A stretch of 64,000 nucleotides of DNA from Planctomycetota bacterium (GTDB taxonomy: Bacteria > Planctomycetota > UBA1135 > UBA2386). The notes beneath the pieces are model-generated. The model was not told where the DNA came from and made no database searches. It saw only the letters and a list, made by a program, of their open reading frames with translations. Below, piece after piece: positions 17,989 through 26,740 of the stretch. The position numbers and the translations under genes were made by a program. Every line of letters starts with the position of its first letter. Positions within the stretch are counted from its first letter, which is position 1. The DNA lies in NCBI GenBank assembly GCA_016713175.1, contig JADJPQ010000003.1:62001-126000 (forward strand), in the 5' to 3' direction.

Positions 17989-19041
17989 TCACCGCAGCCA
18001 GACGAACGGCTCGCCGACCGCGCGTTTGCCGAAACGGCCGACCGCCACCGCACACGGAGCCCCGACATCGCGCAGCCGCCGGACCGCCTTCTCGACATCG
18101 TCCGGCGCAAGCGCCAGCACCAGGCCACCGCTGGTCTCGGCATCGAACACCAGATTGCCGAGCGCCTCGTCGACCGTCGCCTCGACCTTCGCCCGGTTGG
18201 CCAGCCAGGCCTTGCTGCGGTTGCAGCCGCCGGAGAACACGCCGTCGCGAACCAGTTCGACCGCGCCCGGGAACACCGGCAACGACCGCGAATCCAGCGT
18301 CAACGTCAACCCGGCGCCTTCGGCCATCTCGCAACCATGGCCCATCATGCCGAAACCGGTGACGTCGGTGGCGCCGTGCACCCTCAGGTCGCGCACTGCC
18401 TCGCACGCCGCCTTGTTCAGCGTCGCCATCTGCCGCATCGCACCTTCCTGCATCGCCTCACTGGCCTTGCCGCGCTTGATCGCGGTCGCGACGGGCCCCA
18501 TGCCGAGCGGCTTGGTCAACAGCGCGACGTCGCCTTCCTTGGCGCCGCCGTTCGGCCACCAGCGATTGGGGTGCACGATGCCGGTCACCGACAGGCCGTA
18601 CTTGATCTCGTGATCGGTCACCGAGTGGCCACCGCACAGCACGGCGCCGGCTTCCTGGATCTTCTCGAGCCCGCCGGCCAGCACTTCGCCGAGCACCTGC
18701 AAGTCGAGGTCCTTCGGCCAGCCGACCAGGTTCATCGCCGTCAGCGCCTGACCACCCATCGCGTAGACGTCCGACAGCGAATTGGCGGCGGCGATACGGC
18801 CGAACCAGCGCGGGTCGTCGACGATCGGCGGGAAGAAGTCGACGGTCTGCACCAACGCGCGTTCGTTGTCGATACGGAAGATGCCCGCATCCTCGAACCC
18901 GCGATGGCCCGCCAGCAGGTTGGGATGTTCGATCGTCCCGAGTTTCTGGAGAACCTGCCCGAGGCTCCCCGGCGGCAGCTTCGCTGCTCAACCCGAGCTG
19001 GAGGCGTATTCCGTCAGTCGCTTCTGCGGTGTTTCGTTCAT
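17989..19041 (-). CDS. selD: selenophosphate synthetase (selenide, water dikinase), selenocysteine-containing
   Basis: Makes selenophosphate from selenide and ATP, the selenium donor for selenocysteine and selenouridine. The full gene runs from ATG at 19041 through an in-frame TGA at 18988-18990 (codon 18), giving 350 residues. Around it the protein reads LTEYASSSG-U-AAKLPPGSL, placing selenocysteine where E. coli SelD has catalytic Cys17, with the essential Lys three residues on (Lys21). The rest is classical SelD: VQTVDFFPPIVDDP, FGRIAAANSLSDVYAMGG, GGHSV and the C-terminal ETSGGLVLAL. Read without Sec, the gene would lose its catalytic N-terminus. A SECIS-like hairpin lies at 18955-18978. 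selA is 16 bp upstream on the same strand. Confidence 0.93.
18955..18978 (-). promoter_or_regulatory. bacterial SECIS-like hairpin in selD
   Basis: Downstream of the UGA, after a 9-nt spacer, the mRNA can fold as CTGCC, a GC bulge, CGGG, loop GAGC, CTCG, GGCAG. The loop starts 21 nt after the UGA and begins with G, consistent with the known bacterial SECIS pattern (apical loop about 16-37 nt from the UGA, G among its first two bases). Confidence 0.65.
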
Positions 19042-19057
19042 GGTCACGTTCAATGGG

Positions 19058-20431
19058 TCACGAGCACTGGCGGACCAGCTCCGCGACGTGGTCGAGATCT
19101 TCGATCAGCAGCGTGCGCGCATCGAGCAGCACATGGCCGTCGGCCTGACGCGCGAAGAGTGCGACCGGCTGCAGCGCGCGCAAGGCGTCGCACCGGCGAT
19201 CCCCGCCGGGCAACGCCACGGCGAAACTCGGCAGCGGGCGCGCCGGATTGGCACCGGAGCCGGCGAACGATTCGCTCGGCACGACCTTGGCGCCGGGCAA
19301 CGCCTGGGCCAGCCGTTCGCTGCGCAACTGCAGTTCGGCGGGTGCGGCGGCGAGCATGCGCAGCGTCGGGATCTCGACCAGCGGTTCGCCATCGCGATAG
19401 AGCATCAGCGTGGCCTCGAGTGCCGCCAGCGTCAGCTTGTCGCAGCGGAACGCGCGGTACAGCGGATGGGCGCGGATCGCGGCGATCTGCTCCTTGCTGC
19501 CGAGCAGGATGCCGCATTGCGGGCCGCCGAGCAGCTTGTCGCCGGACACGCAGACGATGTCGGCGCCGGCGGCGAGACTCTGATCGATGCGCGGTTCTTC
19601 GCTGAGGCCCGGAATCGGCGCCTTCCACAACAGGCCCGAACCCAGATCGTCGAGCAGCAGGAGGCCGCGGGCATGCGCCAGTTCGGCGAGTTCGGCAACG
19701 CTCGGGGTGCCGGCAAAACCCTCGATCCGGAAGTTGCTGGGATGGACCTTCAGCAGCGCACCGGTGGCGGGCGTGATGGCGCCGGCGAAGTCGCGCAGGT
19801 GGGTCTTGTTGGTCGCGCCGACCTCGACCATCGTGCAGCCGGCGCGGCGCATGACGTCGGGAACGCGGAAGCCGCCGCCGATCTCGACCAGTTCGCCACG
19901 CGAGATCACGACTTCGCGGCCGGCGGTCAGCGCGGCGAGCATCAGGGTGGTCGCGGCGGCGTTGTTGTTGACGACGAGTCCGCCTTCGGCGCCGGTCACG
20001 TCGCGCAGCAGCGCGGCGACGCCGAGTTCGCGTTGGTCGCGTTCGCCGGTCGTCGGATCGACCTCGACGATCGCATAGCCGGCGGCGTCGGTGATCGCGG
20101 CGACCGCGGCCGCAGGCAGCGGCGCCCGGCCGATGCCGGTGTGCAGCACGACGCCGGTGGCGTTGATGACGCGCTGGTGGCGGCGGCGCTGGGCCTTGGC
20201 GCAGCGGGCGAGCAGTTCCTGGGCGCCCTGGTCGCCGGCGAAGCGACGGGCGATGGTGTCGGGCGAAGGGCCTTGGGCGAGCACGTCGGCGCGAACGGCG
20301 TCAACGAACGCGCGGGCCTCGCGGACCAGCAGCGCGCGCGGCGTGGCGGCGAGCAGGTCGTGGCGGAGGAGCTGATCGACGGATGGGATGGCGCGAAGGG
20401 CCTGGCCGCGTTCGGAGTCGGTCTTCGACAT
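19058..20431 (-). CDS. selA: L-seryl-tRNA(Sec) selenium transferase
   Basis: PLP enzyme that converts seryl-tRNA(Sec) to selenocysteinyl-tRNA(Sec) using selenophosphate. The 457 residues are the usual length. Visible features are the N-terminal RAIPSVDQLL, INATGVVLHTGIGRAPL, NNNAAATTLMLAAL, the motif ISRGELVEIGGGFRVPDVM, LLDDLGSG and the PLP lysine Lys299 in VSGDKLLGGPQCG. The ATG at 20431 is supported by a TATGGT -10-like hexamer 11 nt upstream. selD follows 16 bp after the stop. selB and the selenocysteine tRNA gene are not in this window. Confidence 0.96.
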   Translation of the reverse strand: MSKTDSERGQALRAIPSVDQLLRHDLLAATPRALLVREARAFVDAVRADVLAQGPSPDTIARRFAGDQGAQELLARCAKAQRRRHQRVINATGVVLHTGIGRAPLPAAAVAAITDAAGYAIVEVDPTTGERDQRELGVAALLRDVTGAEGGLVVNNNAAATTLMLAALTAGREVVISRGELVEIGGGFRVPDVMRRAGCTMVEVGATNKTHLRDFAGAITPATGALLKVHPSNFRIEGFAGTPSVAELAELAHARGLLLLDDLGSGLLWKAPIPGLSEEPRIDQSLAAGADIVCVSGDKLLGGPQCGILLGSKEQIAAIRAHPLYRAFRCDKLTLAALEATLMLYRDGEPLVEIPTLRMLAAAPAELQLRSERLAQALPGAKVVPSESFAGSGANPARPLPSFAVALPGGDRRCDALRALQPVALFARQADGHVLLDARTLLIEDLDHVAELVRQCS

Positions 20432-20442
20432 GCGCTTCTGTC

Positions 20443-20448
20443 ACCATA
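20443..20448 (-). promoter_or_regulatory. -10-like hexamer TATGGT in front of selA
   Basis: TATGGT lies exactly 11 nt before the selA ATG on the minus strand, the same spacing as at valS and recJ. A matching -35 is not evident. Its use would give a near-leaderless selA-selD transcript. Confidence 0.35.
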
Positions 20449-20547
20449 GCGCAACCGGTCGGTCGGCGCCCGCGCGAGCCGGAACGTCACGACATGAAAG
20501 AACGCCGTGCTCGCTTGTCCCAGAGCCGGGCTGCAGAATCCAAGTCG

Positions 20548-21098
20548 ATGCAACGGGAGTTCCTGGCTCAGCTGATCCGGAACGGTGAGAACTCGCGGGT
20601 CGAGCCAGGTCACCCGCGTCGGCACGACTTCGCGTGACGCCAGCGACGACGAAGAAGTCCGCCTCTACCAACAAAGCTCCCGGATGCAGTACGACCGACG
20701 CCCGCCGGGAGCGCGCGTGCCGAGCGTGGCGGGCATGTTGTTGTTCGGCATTCGGCCGAACCGCTACTTGCCACATGCCGGCATCACCGTCGTCGCGTTT
20801 CACGGTACCGAGAAGGACTACGACGCGCGCGAACGGGCTCTGCTGCGCGGACCGATCGTCGGCCTGTTCAGCCCGCAGGGCATCGTCGAGAGCGGATGCA
20901 TCGAGCAGGCCCTGGAGTTCGTGCGCCGCAACACCCGCGTGAGTACTGCGCGACTACCGCTACATCGAAACCAATAGCCTCGGCGTGCCGCGCAAGATCA
21001 TCGCCGGGATGCGCGCGCACAACGGCACCGAGCCGGATCTGGTCGAGGAGGAGGATCGCTTCCTGGTTCGGTTGTGGCTGCAGGCGCGGCCGGTGTGA
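20548..21098 (+). pseudogene. decayed AlbA_2 (Schlafen-like) ATPase/helicase-related gene
   Basis: Four separate pieces of one protein family lie in order but in different frames. They are MQREFLAQLIRNGENSRVE (AlbA_2 start, from 20548), VTRVGTTSRDASDDEEVRLY (end of AlbA_2, about 20606 on), SVAGMLLFG with RPNRYLPHAGITVVAFHGTE up to LEFVRRNT (linker), and VLRDYRYIETNSLGVPRKII to the stop at 21096-21098 (C-terminal helix after the ATPase domain). The sequences between these landmarks are missing, including the whole HATPase-like region, so at least three deletions have occurred. Families of this type (AlbA_2 plus HATPase_c_4) are common accessory genes. It is a remnant and should not make a working protein. 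Confidence 0.7.
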
Positions 21099-21149
21099 GC
21101 AGCGGCCGGGACGCCGACGATCGGTTCTAGGCACCCGCCGTTCCCCCGC

Positions 21150-21155
21150 TACCAT
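21150..21155 (+). promoter_or_regulatory. -10-like hexamer TACCAT in front of recJ
   Basis: TACCAT lies exactly 11 nt before the recJ ATG, matching the arrangement at valS and selA. There is no clear -35. Confidence 0.35.
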
Positions 21156-21166
21156 GTCCGCCCCGC

Positions 21167-22867
21167 ATGGACCGCGCTCTCTCGAAGCTGCCCGAACCCG
21201 ACCCTCGGGAGCGCGCCCTCGCCAAGACCCTCGGCATCCCCGACCTGCTCGCCCGCGTCCTCCTCGCCCGCGGCATCGACGACCCCGACCGCGTCCGCGC
21301 CTTCCTGCGCCCCGACCTGCGCGCGCTGCACGACCCGTTCACCTTCACCGACATGAAGAAGGCCGTCGACCGGATCCGCACCGCCATCCGCGCCGGCGAG
21401 AAGATCCTGATCCACGGCGACTACGATGTCGACGGCATCTCCGGCACCGTGCTGCTGCATCGCTTCTTCAAGCTGATGCACGCCAACGCCCGGCCGTTCA
21501 TCCCCGCGCGCGCCGACGGCTACTCGTTCTCCGCCGCCAGCGAACGCGCGATCCTCGATGGCGGCTACCGCCTCGTCATCTCGGTCGACAATGGCACCAA
21601 CGCGGTCGAACCGATATCGCGACTGCAGCAGGCCGGTGTCGACGTCATCGTCACCGATCACCACGGCACCACCGAGAACACCGCCCCGGCGTTCGCGCTG
21701 CTGAACCCGCGGCTGCCCGGCGCCGGCTACCCCGACCGCAACCTCGCCGGGGTCGGCGTCGCCTTCCGGCTGGCCACCGCGATCGCCAGTTCGTTCTCGC
21801 GCGATCTGCTGCAGAGCCCCGAGTTCGCCGACTTCCTGGCCGATGCGATGACCTGGGTCACGCTGGGCACCATCGCCGATGTCGCGCCACTGTGCGGCGA
21901 GAATCGCATCCTGGTGTTCCATGGCCTGCGCGCGCTGGCGCAGAGCAAGAGCCCCGGCATCCGCGCCCTGCTCGACTCCGCCGGGCTGCTGAACCGTTCG
22001 CCCGATGTCGAGGACATCGCGTTCCGGATCGCGCCGCTGATCAACGCCGCTGGCCGCATGGGGCAGGGCTCGGAAGCCGTCGAACTGCTGTGCGCGCCCG
22101 GCTACAGCGAGGCGCAGACCGCCGCCAAGGTGCTGGAGAAGCACAACGAGGAGCGCCGTCGCGTCGAACGGCGACTGCAGGAGACGGTGCTCGCGCAATC
22201 GGCGAACGTGCAGGAAGCGGCCATCGTGCTGGCCGGCGACGACTGGCATCCAGGCGTGCTCGGCATCGTCGCCGCACGGATCGCCGAGACGACCGGCAAG
22301 CCGACGATCCTGGTGGCGTTCCAAGGCGATGTCGGCCGCGGTTCGGGTCGGACCACCAATGGTGTGCATCTGTGCGAAGCGCTGTCGGCCTGCAGCGAAC
22401 ACCTGGTCGCACACGGCGGTCACGCCGCCGCCGCCGGACTCGAGGTGCGCCGCGACCGCTTCGACGCGTTCCGCACGCGCTTTGCCGAGGCCTGCGCGAC
22501 CATGCTGCGCAAGGCGCCGACGGTGGCAATCGATGGCCGCGCGCGCTTTGGCGAACTCGATCCACAGACGATCCGCAAACTCGACCTGCTCGGCCCGTTC
22601 GGCATGGGCCATCGGCGGCCGCGCTTCTGCACGCAGGAAGTGACGCTGGTCGGCCAGCCGGCGACCGACACTCGCGGTCAGGATCTGCGGTTGCGCGTGG
22701 TTCGCGACGGTCAGATCCTCCCGGCCAAGGTGCTGCGCGCCAGCCACCGCTTCGAAGAGGTGCGGGAACGCAAGGGCCCGTGGACGCTGGTCTACACACC
22801 GAGGCTGAATCCGCGCGGCGAGGAAGGCCCGGTGTGGCTCGAGGTGCACGAACTTCACGCCGGCTGA
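21167..22867 (+). CDS. recJ: single-stranded-DNA-specific exonuclease RecJ
   Basis: 5'-3' single-strand exonuclease in recombination and repair. The 566 residues carry the DHH-family motifs: HGDYDVDGISG (Asp85, Asp87, Asp89), SVDNGT (Asp141), TDHHGTTE (Asp164, His165, His166) and the DHHA1 signature VAHGGHAAAAGLEV near residue 423. The C-terminal OB-like domain ends in VWLEVHELHAG. The length is standard. The downstream YqaA-like gene begins 47 bp after its stop. Confidence 0.95.
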   Translation: MDRALSKLPEPDPRERALAKTLGIPDLLARVLLARGIDDPDRVRAFLRPDLRALHDPFTFTDMKKAVDRIRTAIRAGEKILIHGDYDVDGISGTVLLHRFFKLMHANARPFIPARADGYSFSAASERAILDGGYRLVISVDNGTNAVEPISRLQQAGVDVIVTDHHGTTENTAPAFALLNPRLPGAGYPDRNLAGVGVAFRLATAIASSFSRDLLQSPEFADFLADAMTWVTLGTIADVAPLCGENRILVFHGLRALAQSKSPGIRALLDSAGLLNRSPDVEDIAFRIAPLINAAGRMGQGSEAVELLCAPGYSEAQTAAKVLEKHNEERRRVERRLQETVLAQSANVQEAAIVLAGDDWHPGVLGIVAARIAETTGKPTILVAFQGDVGRGSGRTTNGVHLCEALSACSEHLVAHGGHAAAAGLEVRRDRFDAFRTRFAEACATMLRKAPTVAIDGRARFGELDPQTIRKLDLLGPFGMGHRRPRFCTQEVTLVGQPATDTRGQDLRLRVVRDGQILPAKVLRASHRFEEVRERKGPWTLVYTPRLNPRGEEGPVWLEVHELHAG

Positions 22868-22914
22868 GCGCGGACTTCACGCGTGCGCCATCCCCCGACG
22901 ATATCCCTCCTGCC

Positions 22915-23577
22915 GTGACGCCAACCGCTCCCCCTTCGGACCTCGACGTGCCACCCGAACTGCCGCCACCGGCGAAGGCGAGGAACCCGATCCGCCGCCT
23001 GTACGACTGGGTCTTGCACTGGGCCGACACGCCGTTCGGCATGCGCGCGTTGTTCCTGCTGAGCTTCGCCGAGAGCAGCTTCTTCCCGATTCCGCCGGAC
23101 GTGCTGCTGGTCGCCTTGTGCATCGGCGATCGGCAGAAGTCGTGGCGGTTCGCGTTCTGGTGCTCGGTCGCGTCGGTGCTCGGCGGCATCGCCGGCTATG
23201 CGATCGGCGCGCTGGCGTGGGAGGCGGTCGATGACTTCTTCCTGCGCTACATCTTCAGTCAGGAAGCGTTCGACGGCATGCGCGCCACGTATGACGAGCA
23301 TGGCCTTTTGATCGTGTTCATCGCCGCGTTCACGCCGATCCCCTACAAGCTGATCACGATCACCGCCGGTGTGTTCGCGATCAACTTTCCGCTGTTCGTG
23401 CTCGGTTCATTGATCGGCCGGTCGGCGCGATTCTTCATCGTCGCCGGACTACTGAAGCGCTACGGCGCGCCGATCCGGACGTTCATCGAGAAGCGCTTCG
23501 AACTGGTGACTATCGCCGGCACCGCGCTGCTGATCGGCGGCTTCGTCGCCGCGAAGTGGTTGTTCGGCAAGGGCTGA
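22915..23577 (+). CDS. YqaA/DedA family membrane protein
   Basis: A 220-residue inner-membrane protein of the SNARE-associated/DedA superfamily, YqaA type. After a Pro-rich N-terminal tail it has the conserved re-entrant motif FAESSFFPIPPDVLLVALCI and, in the second half, FIAAFTPIPYKLITITAGVF, the Phe/Pro/Lys motif typical of the family, with transmembrane helices on both sides. Family members are thought to be lipid scramblases or transporters. The start is GTG at 22915, with TATCCC (22902-22907) 7 nt upstream as a possible -10 element; a start at a later codon is possible because the tail is not conserved. Confidence 0.85.
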   Translation: MTPTAPPSDLDVPPELPPPAKARNPIRRLYDWVLHWADTPFGMRALFLLSFAESSFFPIPPDVLLVALCIGDRQKSWRFAFWCSVASVLGGIAGYAIGALAWEAVDDFFLRYIFSQEAFDGMRATYDEHGLLIVFIAAFTPIPYKLITITAGVFAINFPLFVLGSLIGRSARFFIVAGLLKRYGAPIRTFIEKRFELVTIAGTALLIGGFVAAKWLFGKG

Positions 23578-23586
23578 GCGAACGCT

Positions 23587-26187
23587 TCAGCGCGACGCTG
23601 CCCGCAGCGCGTGACTGGCCGCCACACCCTGAACGGCCGCCGGATCCAGCAACCAGGCCTGCGCGAACAGCTCGACAGCACCCGGAACGACCGGTGGCAG
23701 GCGCACCCGCAGGGTCGCGGCGCCGCGCCCATCGAGCGCCAGCGGCCAGACCACGAGTTCGGGGCCTGGCACCAGCGTGCCACCGAGCAGCGGCAGATCC
23801 TGGCGCTGCAGCCCGACCGCGAGCACGCCTGGTTGTCCCGCGACGCCGCGCTGCAGATGCCACACCAGATCGCCGTTGGCGATCAGACCACCGCTGCCTG
23901 CCAACGCCGGCACGCCGTTGCTGCCGGCCTTGCCGAGTCCGAGCCCGTGCCATTCCCGTTCGGCGGCGAACACACTCGACCCGACCGTCGTCACCCACGG
24001 CCGCGTCGGTTCGTGCGGCGGAAACAGCACGCGACCCGGATGGCGGAATGGGAAACCGCGCAGTTGCACGAACGTCGGATTCGCGGCGCCGATGTCGGAC
24101 GTGTGCCACAACCCCTCCACCTCGGTCGTCACATACGCATGTCCCGGCCGCAGCGGATCGACATCGGCCGCCGAAACGCGGTGCCATGCATTCAGCCGGC
24201 GCCACGTGAGCCCGCGATCGGTGCTGCGGAACAGACCACCGCGGTTGTTGGCGACGCCACCCCAACCACTCCACACGCCGACCAGGAACGTTCGCTGACC
24301 CGGATCGTGCGGATCCAGCGTCAGGTCCCGCGTCCACCAGTGCATGTCCGGGTGACTGCGATCCTGCCAGCTCACGCCGGCATCGCTGCTGACGAACACG
24401 CCGGAACTGGCGGTGAACGCGCCAGCCGCCGTGCGGCGGGCCGACCAGGTGCACACCAGGGTCCCGTCGTCAAGGACCGCCAACGCGAACGGATGGCCTT
24501 CGGTCCGCGGCGGCGCAGCCAGGCGGCGCCAGGTCGACTGCGCGCCGCGCGCGACCTCGTCGGTGACCCAGATGCCGCCGGTGCCGTTGCTGCTGTTGAC
24601 GACGCTGGCGTACAGCCGCTGCGGCACGTGCGGGTCGAGCGCCAGACGGATGACCGGATCCCCGAAATCGTGCACCAGGGTCCAGGATCGACCATCGTCG
24701 ACACTCTGCAGCACGCGCCCGCCACCCGGATCGATGCGCGCATCCTGCAAGTAGGTGCTCTCGTACAGATCGTGCACCGTCGACGTCGCCCCATACACCA
24801 CACCGCCGCGCTGCACGACGTGGTACATCGTGTTCTCGGTGTGGCCGCTGTAATCGAACGCCCACCGCTCGCCGCCGTCACGGCTCTTGCAACCGCGGAT
24901 GTCGGTGACACAGGCCCAGACGATGTCCTCGGTCGGCCAATGCAGCCACCAGGCGCTGGTGTTGTCGAGCGAACCGACGTAGTCGCGGCCACGCGGCGTC
25001 GGCTGGCCGGTCGCATTGCGGCTGGACGGCGTCACGTAGACGGCGCGCCACGTCTGGCCGCCGTCGGCGGTGGCGTGCACACCGCCGAGATCGGTGACCA
25101 TCGCGCGGGCAGGGTCGTTCGGCGCCACCGCCAATCCCAGTGCGTACTCGCCATAGCTCCACGACCGGTCGCCACCCTGCCCCATCCAGGCGGTCGCGAC
25201 GTTGCCATTGCCGGCAGCGCGCAGGACCAGGCTCCAGGACAGGCCGCCGTCCACCGAACGCCAGACCGCCGGCACGTCTTCGCTGCCGGTGAACCGATGA
25301 CCGGCGAGCCAGAACACCTGCGGCGTCGACGGACTGCTCGCCACGAACAGCGGATCGTCGCCTGCCAGCAGCCCGGCGTTGCGCAGCTGCCAGGCCGTCT
25401 GGCCACGATGCCACTCGACGACACCGGCGAACAGTGCATGGTCGGCGCCGGTCAGGCCCGGATACAGACCCGCCTGATCGGCGATCGTGCCGCACAGCCG
25501 GACATTGGCGCCGCTGCCGGTGCCGGCGATGCCGAGGAAACCGTGATTGGCAGGCAACCCGGGAATGGCCGCGAGCGCGAACGAGCTGCCGCCGTCGATG
25601 GACTGCAGCAGCCCGCGACCGGTGCCGACGAAGACCTCGTTGGCGGCAAAATGCGCACCCGCAATGTGCAAGCCGCCGGCATCGGTGTGCACCGCAACGA
25701 ACTGCGCGCCGCCATTGGTCGAGGCGAACAGCGTCGTGTCGCTGGCCAGCAGCAGGCGCTGCGTCGAACCGGCATCGACGCCAAGCCAACGAACGTTCCC
25801 GCCAGTCGGCTCGCCGACCATCGCCCAGGTGACGCCACCGTCGAGCGAACGCCGCAGCTGCGAACGATCGTCGCGGACGTCGATGATCCACAGGTGCTGC
25901 GGGTCGGCGGTGAAGCCGACCGTCGAACGGCTGCCGGCCTGGACGGCACGGAAATCGAACATCTGCCACGTGTCGCCGCCGTCGAGGCTCCTCTGCAGGT
26001 GCACCATGTCGGTCGCGACGAAGCCGGTCGTTGCGACATGCGGGCTGATGGCCGGCGCGAAGAACGCGCCACCGCCGCCGATGCCGCGGACCTGCCACCG
26101 CGGCGGCACCGCGGGCGGATCCTGGGCGGCGCCATGGACCAGCAGGACCGCACAGCAGGCGACGCACGCGAACGCGGGGGTTTGCAC
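23587..26187 (-). CDS. secreted BNR/sialidase-like beta-propeller protein
   Basis: An 866-residue exported protein. A signal peptide (residues 1-21, ending His-Gly-Ala-Ala-Gln) is followed by repeated BNR/Asp-box signatures: RSLDGGDTWQMFDFRA, RRSLDGGVTWAMVGEP, QSIDGGSSF, RSVDGGLSWSLV, ATADGGQTWRAVYV, QSVDDGRSWTLVHDF, SSDAGVSWQD and RSTDRGLTWRRL. This predicts a large VPS10/sialidase-like propeller. No complete sialidase catalytic set is evident, so hydrolase activity is not claimed. The last 100 residues form a module shared with other secreted proteins here (LVPGPELVVWPLALDGRGAA and a QAWLLDPAAVQGVAAS ending). It probably acts in the envelope or outside the cell. Confidence 0.75.
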   Translation of the reverse strand: MQTPAFACVACCAVLLVHGAAQDPPAVPPRWQVRGIGGGGAFFAPAISPHVATTGFVATDMVHLQRSLDGGDTWQMFDFRAVQAGSRSTVGFTADPQHLWIIDVRDDRSQLRRSLDGGVTWAMVGEPTGGNVRWLGVDAGSTQRLLLASDTTLFASTNGGAQFVAVHTDAGGLHIAGAHFAANEVFVGTGRGLLQSIDGGSSFALAAIPGLPANHGFLGIAGTGSGANVRLCGTIADQAGLYPGLTGADHALFAGVVEWHRGQTAWQLRNAGLLAGDDPLFVASSPSTPQVFWLAGHRFTGSEDVPAVWRSVDGGLSWSLVLRAAGNGNVATAWMGQGGDRSWSYGEYALGLAVAPNDPARAMVTDLGGVHATADGGQTWRAVYVTPSSRNATGQPTPRGRDYVGSLDNTSAWWLHWPTEDIVWACVTDIRGCKSRDGGERWAFDYSGHTENTMYHVVQRGGVVYGATSTVHDLYESTYLQDARIDPGGGRVLQSVDDGRSWTLVHDFGDPVIRLALDPHVPQRLYASVVNSSNGTGGIWVTDEVARGAQSTWRRLAAPPRTEGHPFALAVLDDGTLVCTWSARRTAAGAFTASSGVFVSSDAGVSWQDRSHPDMHWWTRDLTLDPHDPGQRTFLVGVWSGWGGVANNRGGLFRSTDRGLTWRRLNAWHRVSAADVDPLRPGHAYVTTEVEGLWHTSDIGAANPTFVQLRGFPFRHPGRVLFPPHEPTRPWVTTVGSSVFAAEREWHGLGLGKAGSNGVPALAGSGGLIANGDLVWHLQRGVAGQPGVLAVGLQRQDLPLLGGTLVPGPELVVWPLALDGRGAATLRVRLPPVVPGAVELFAQAWLLDPAAVQGVAASHALRAASR

Positions 26188-26270
26188 AGTGCGATGTTGC
26201 CGTCGGTGGAACCCAGGTCAACCGGGGGCCCGCGCCGCCGCGACTGGTACCAGTCCATCAACACACAGCT

Positions 26271-26345
26271 GATCTGATCGGAGCGTTCCGCGGCAAGATC
26301 CAGATCAAGGGCAAGATCCTCACGACCGGGGTTGTCCGGGATGCT
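26271..26345 (+). pseudogene. remnant of a Phd/YefM-type antitoxin, C-terminal end only
   Basis: A short stretch reads DLIGAFRGKIQIKGKILTTG then VVRDA, strongly like the end of Phd/YefM-family antitoxins (typically G-x-x-[KR]-G-K-I-x-I-x-G-D-I-x-x-[TP]-G). It directly precedes and overlaps the start of the PIN pseudogene, as in intact toxin-antitoxin pairs. The N-terminal DNA-binding part is absent, replaced by the start region of the BNR gene. Confidence 0.5.
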
Positions 26346-26724
26346 GAATCTCGACACGCACATGCTCCTGTTCGCCCTGGCCGGCACGCTCCGGCGGAAC
26401 GAAGAGGCGCTGCTGCAGCGGGACTCCTGGAGCATGTCGGCAATCTGCCTGTGGTAGATCGCCAAGCTGCGAGAACTCGGGCGCATTCAGGTCGACATCG
26501 ACAGCCCCGAGTTCGAGCGTGCGGTCGCGCGCGTGCATCTGTGGCCCATCACGCTGGAGGTCTGCCGCACGACGTTGACCCTGGACTTCGAGAGTGATCC
26601 AGCCAACGAGATCATCGCCGCGACCAGCATCGTGCATCACGTGCCACTGTTGACGCGCGACGCCAGGCTGCGCCGGTCGAAGCTCGTGCCGGTGGCGGGA
26701 TCGCCCAAGGGGCCACGGCAATGA
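26341..26724 (+). pseudogene. PIN-domain toxin (VapC-like) with a premature stop
   Basis: Read in one frame, 127 codons give a complete PIN domain, MLNLDTHMLLFALAGTLRR onward, then a TAG at 26455-26457, then IAKLRELGRIQVDIDSPEFE through SDPANEIIAATSIVHHVP and LLTRDARLRRSKLVP. The stop falls exactly where relatives have the catalytic Glu of the LWEIAKL motif, a single-base GAG-to-TAG change. The other acidic residues are present (Asp5, the Asp of SDPANE, the Asp of TRDAR). The toxin should be inactive. Its partner antitoxin remnant lies immediately upstream. Confidence 0.75.
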
Positions 26725-26740
26725 GTCCGGTAGCCCCTGG

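Noticed and set aside
20432..20547. Possible selenocysteine tRNA next to selA
   Set aside because: No 13-bp acceptor/T-arm structure or TCA anticodon loop could be found; the tRNA gene is probably elsewhere.
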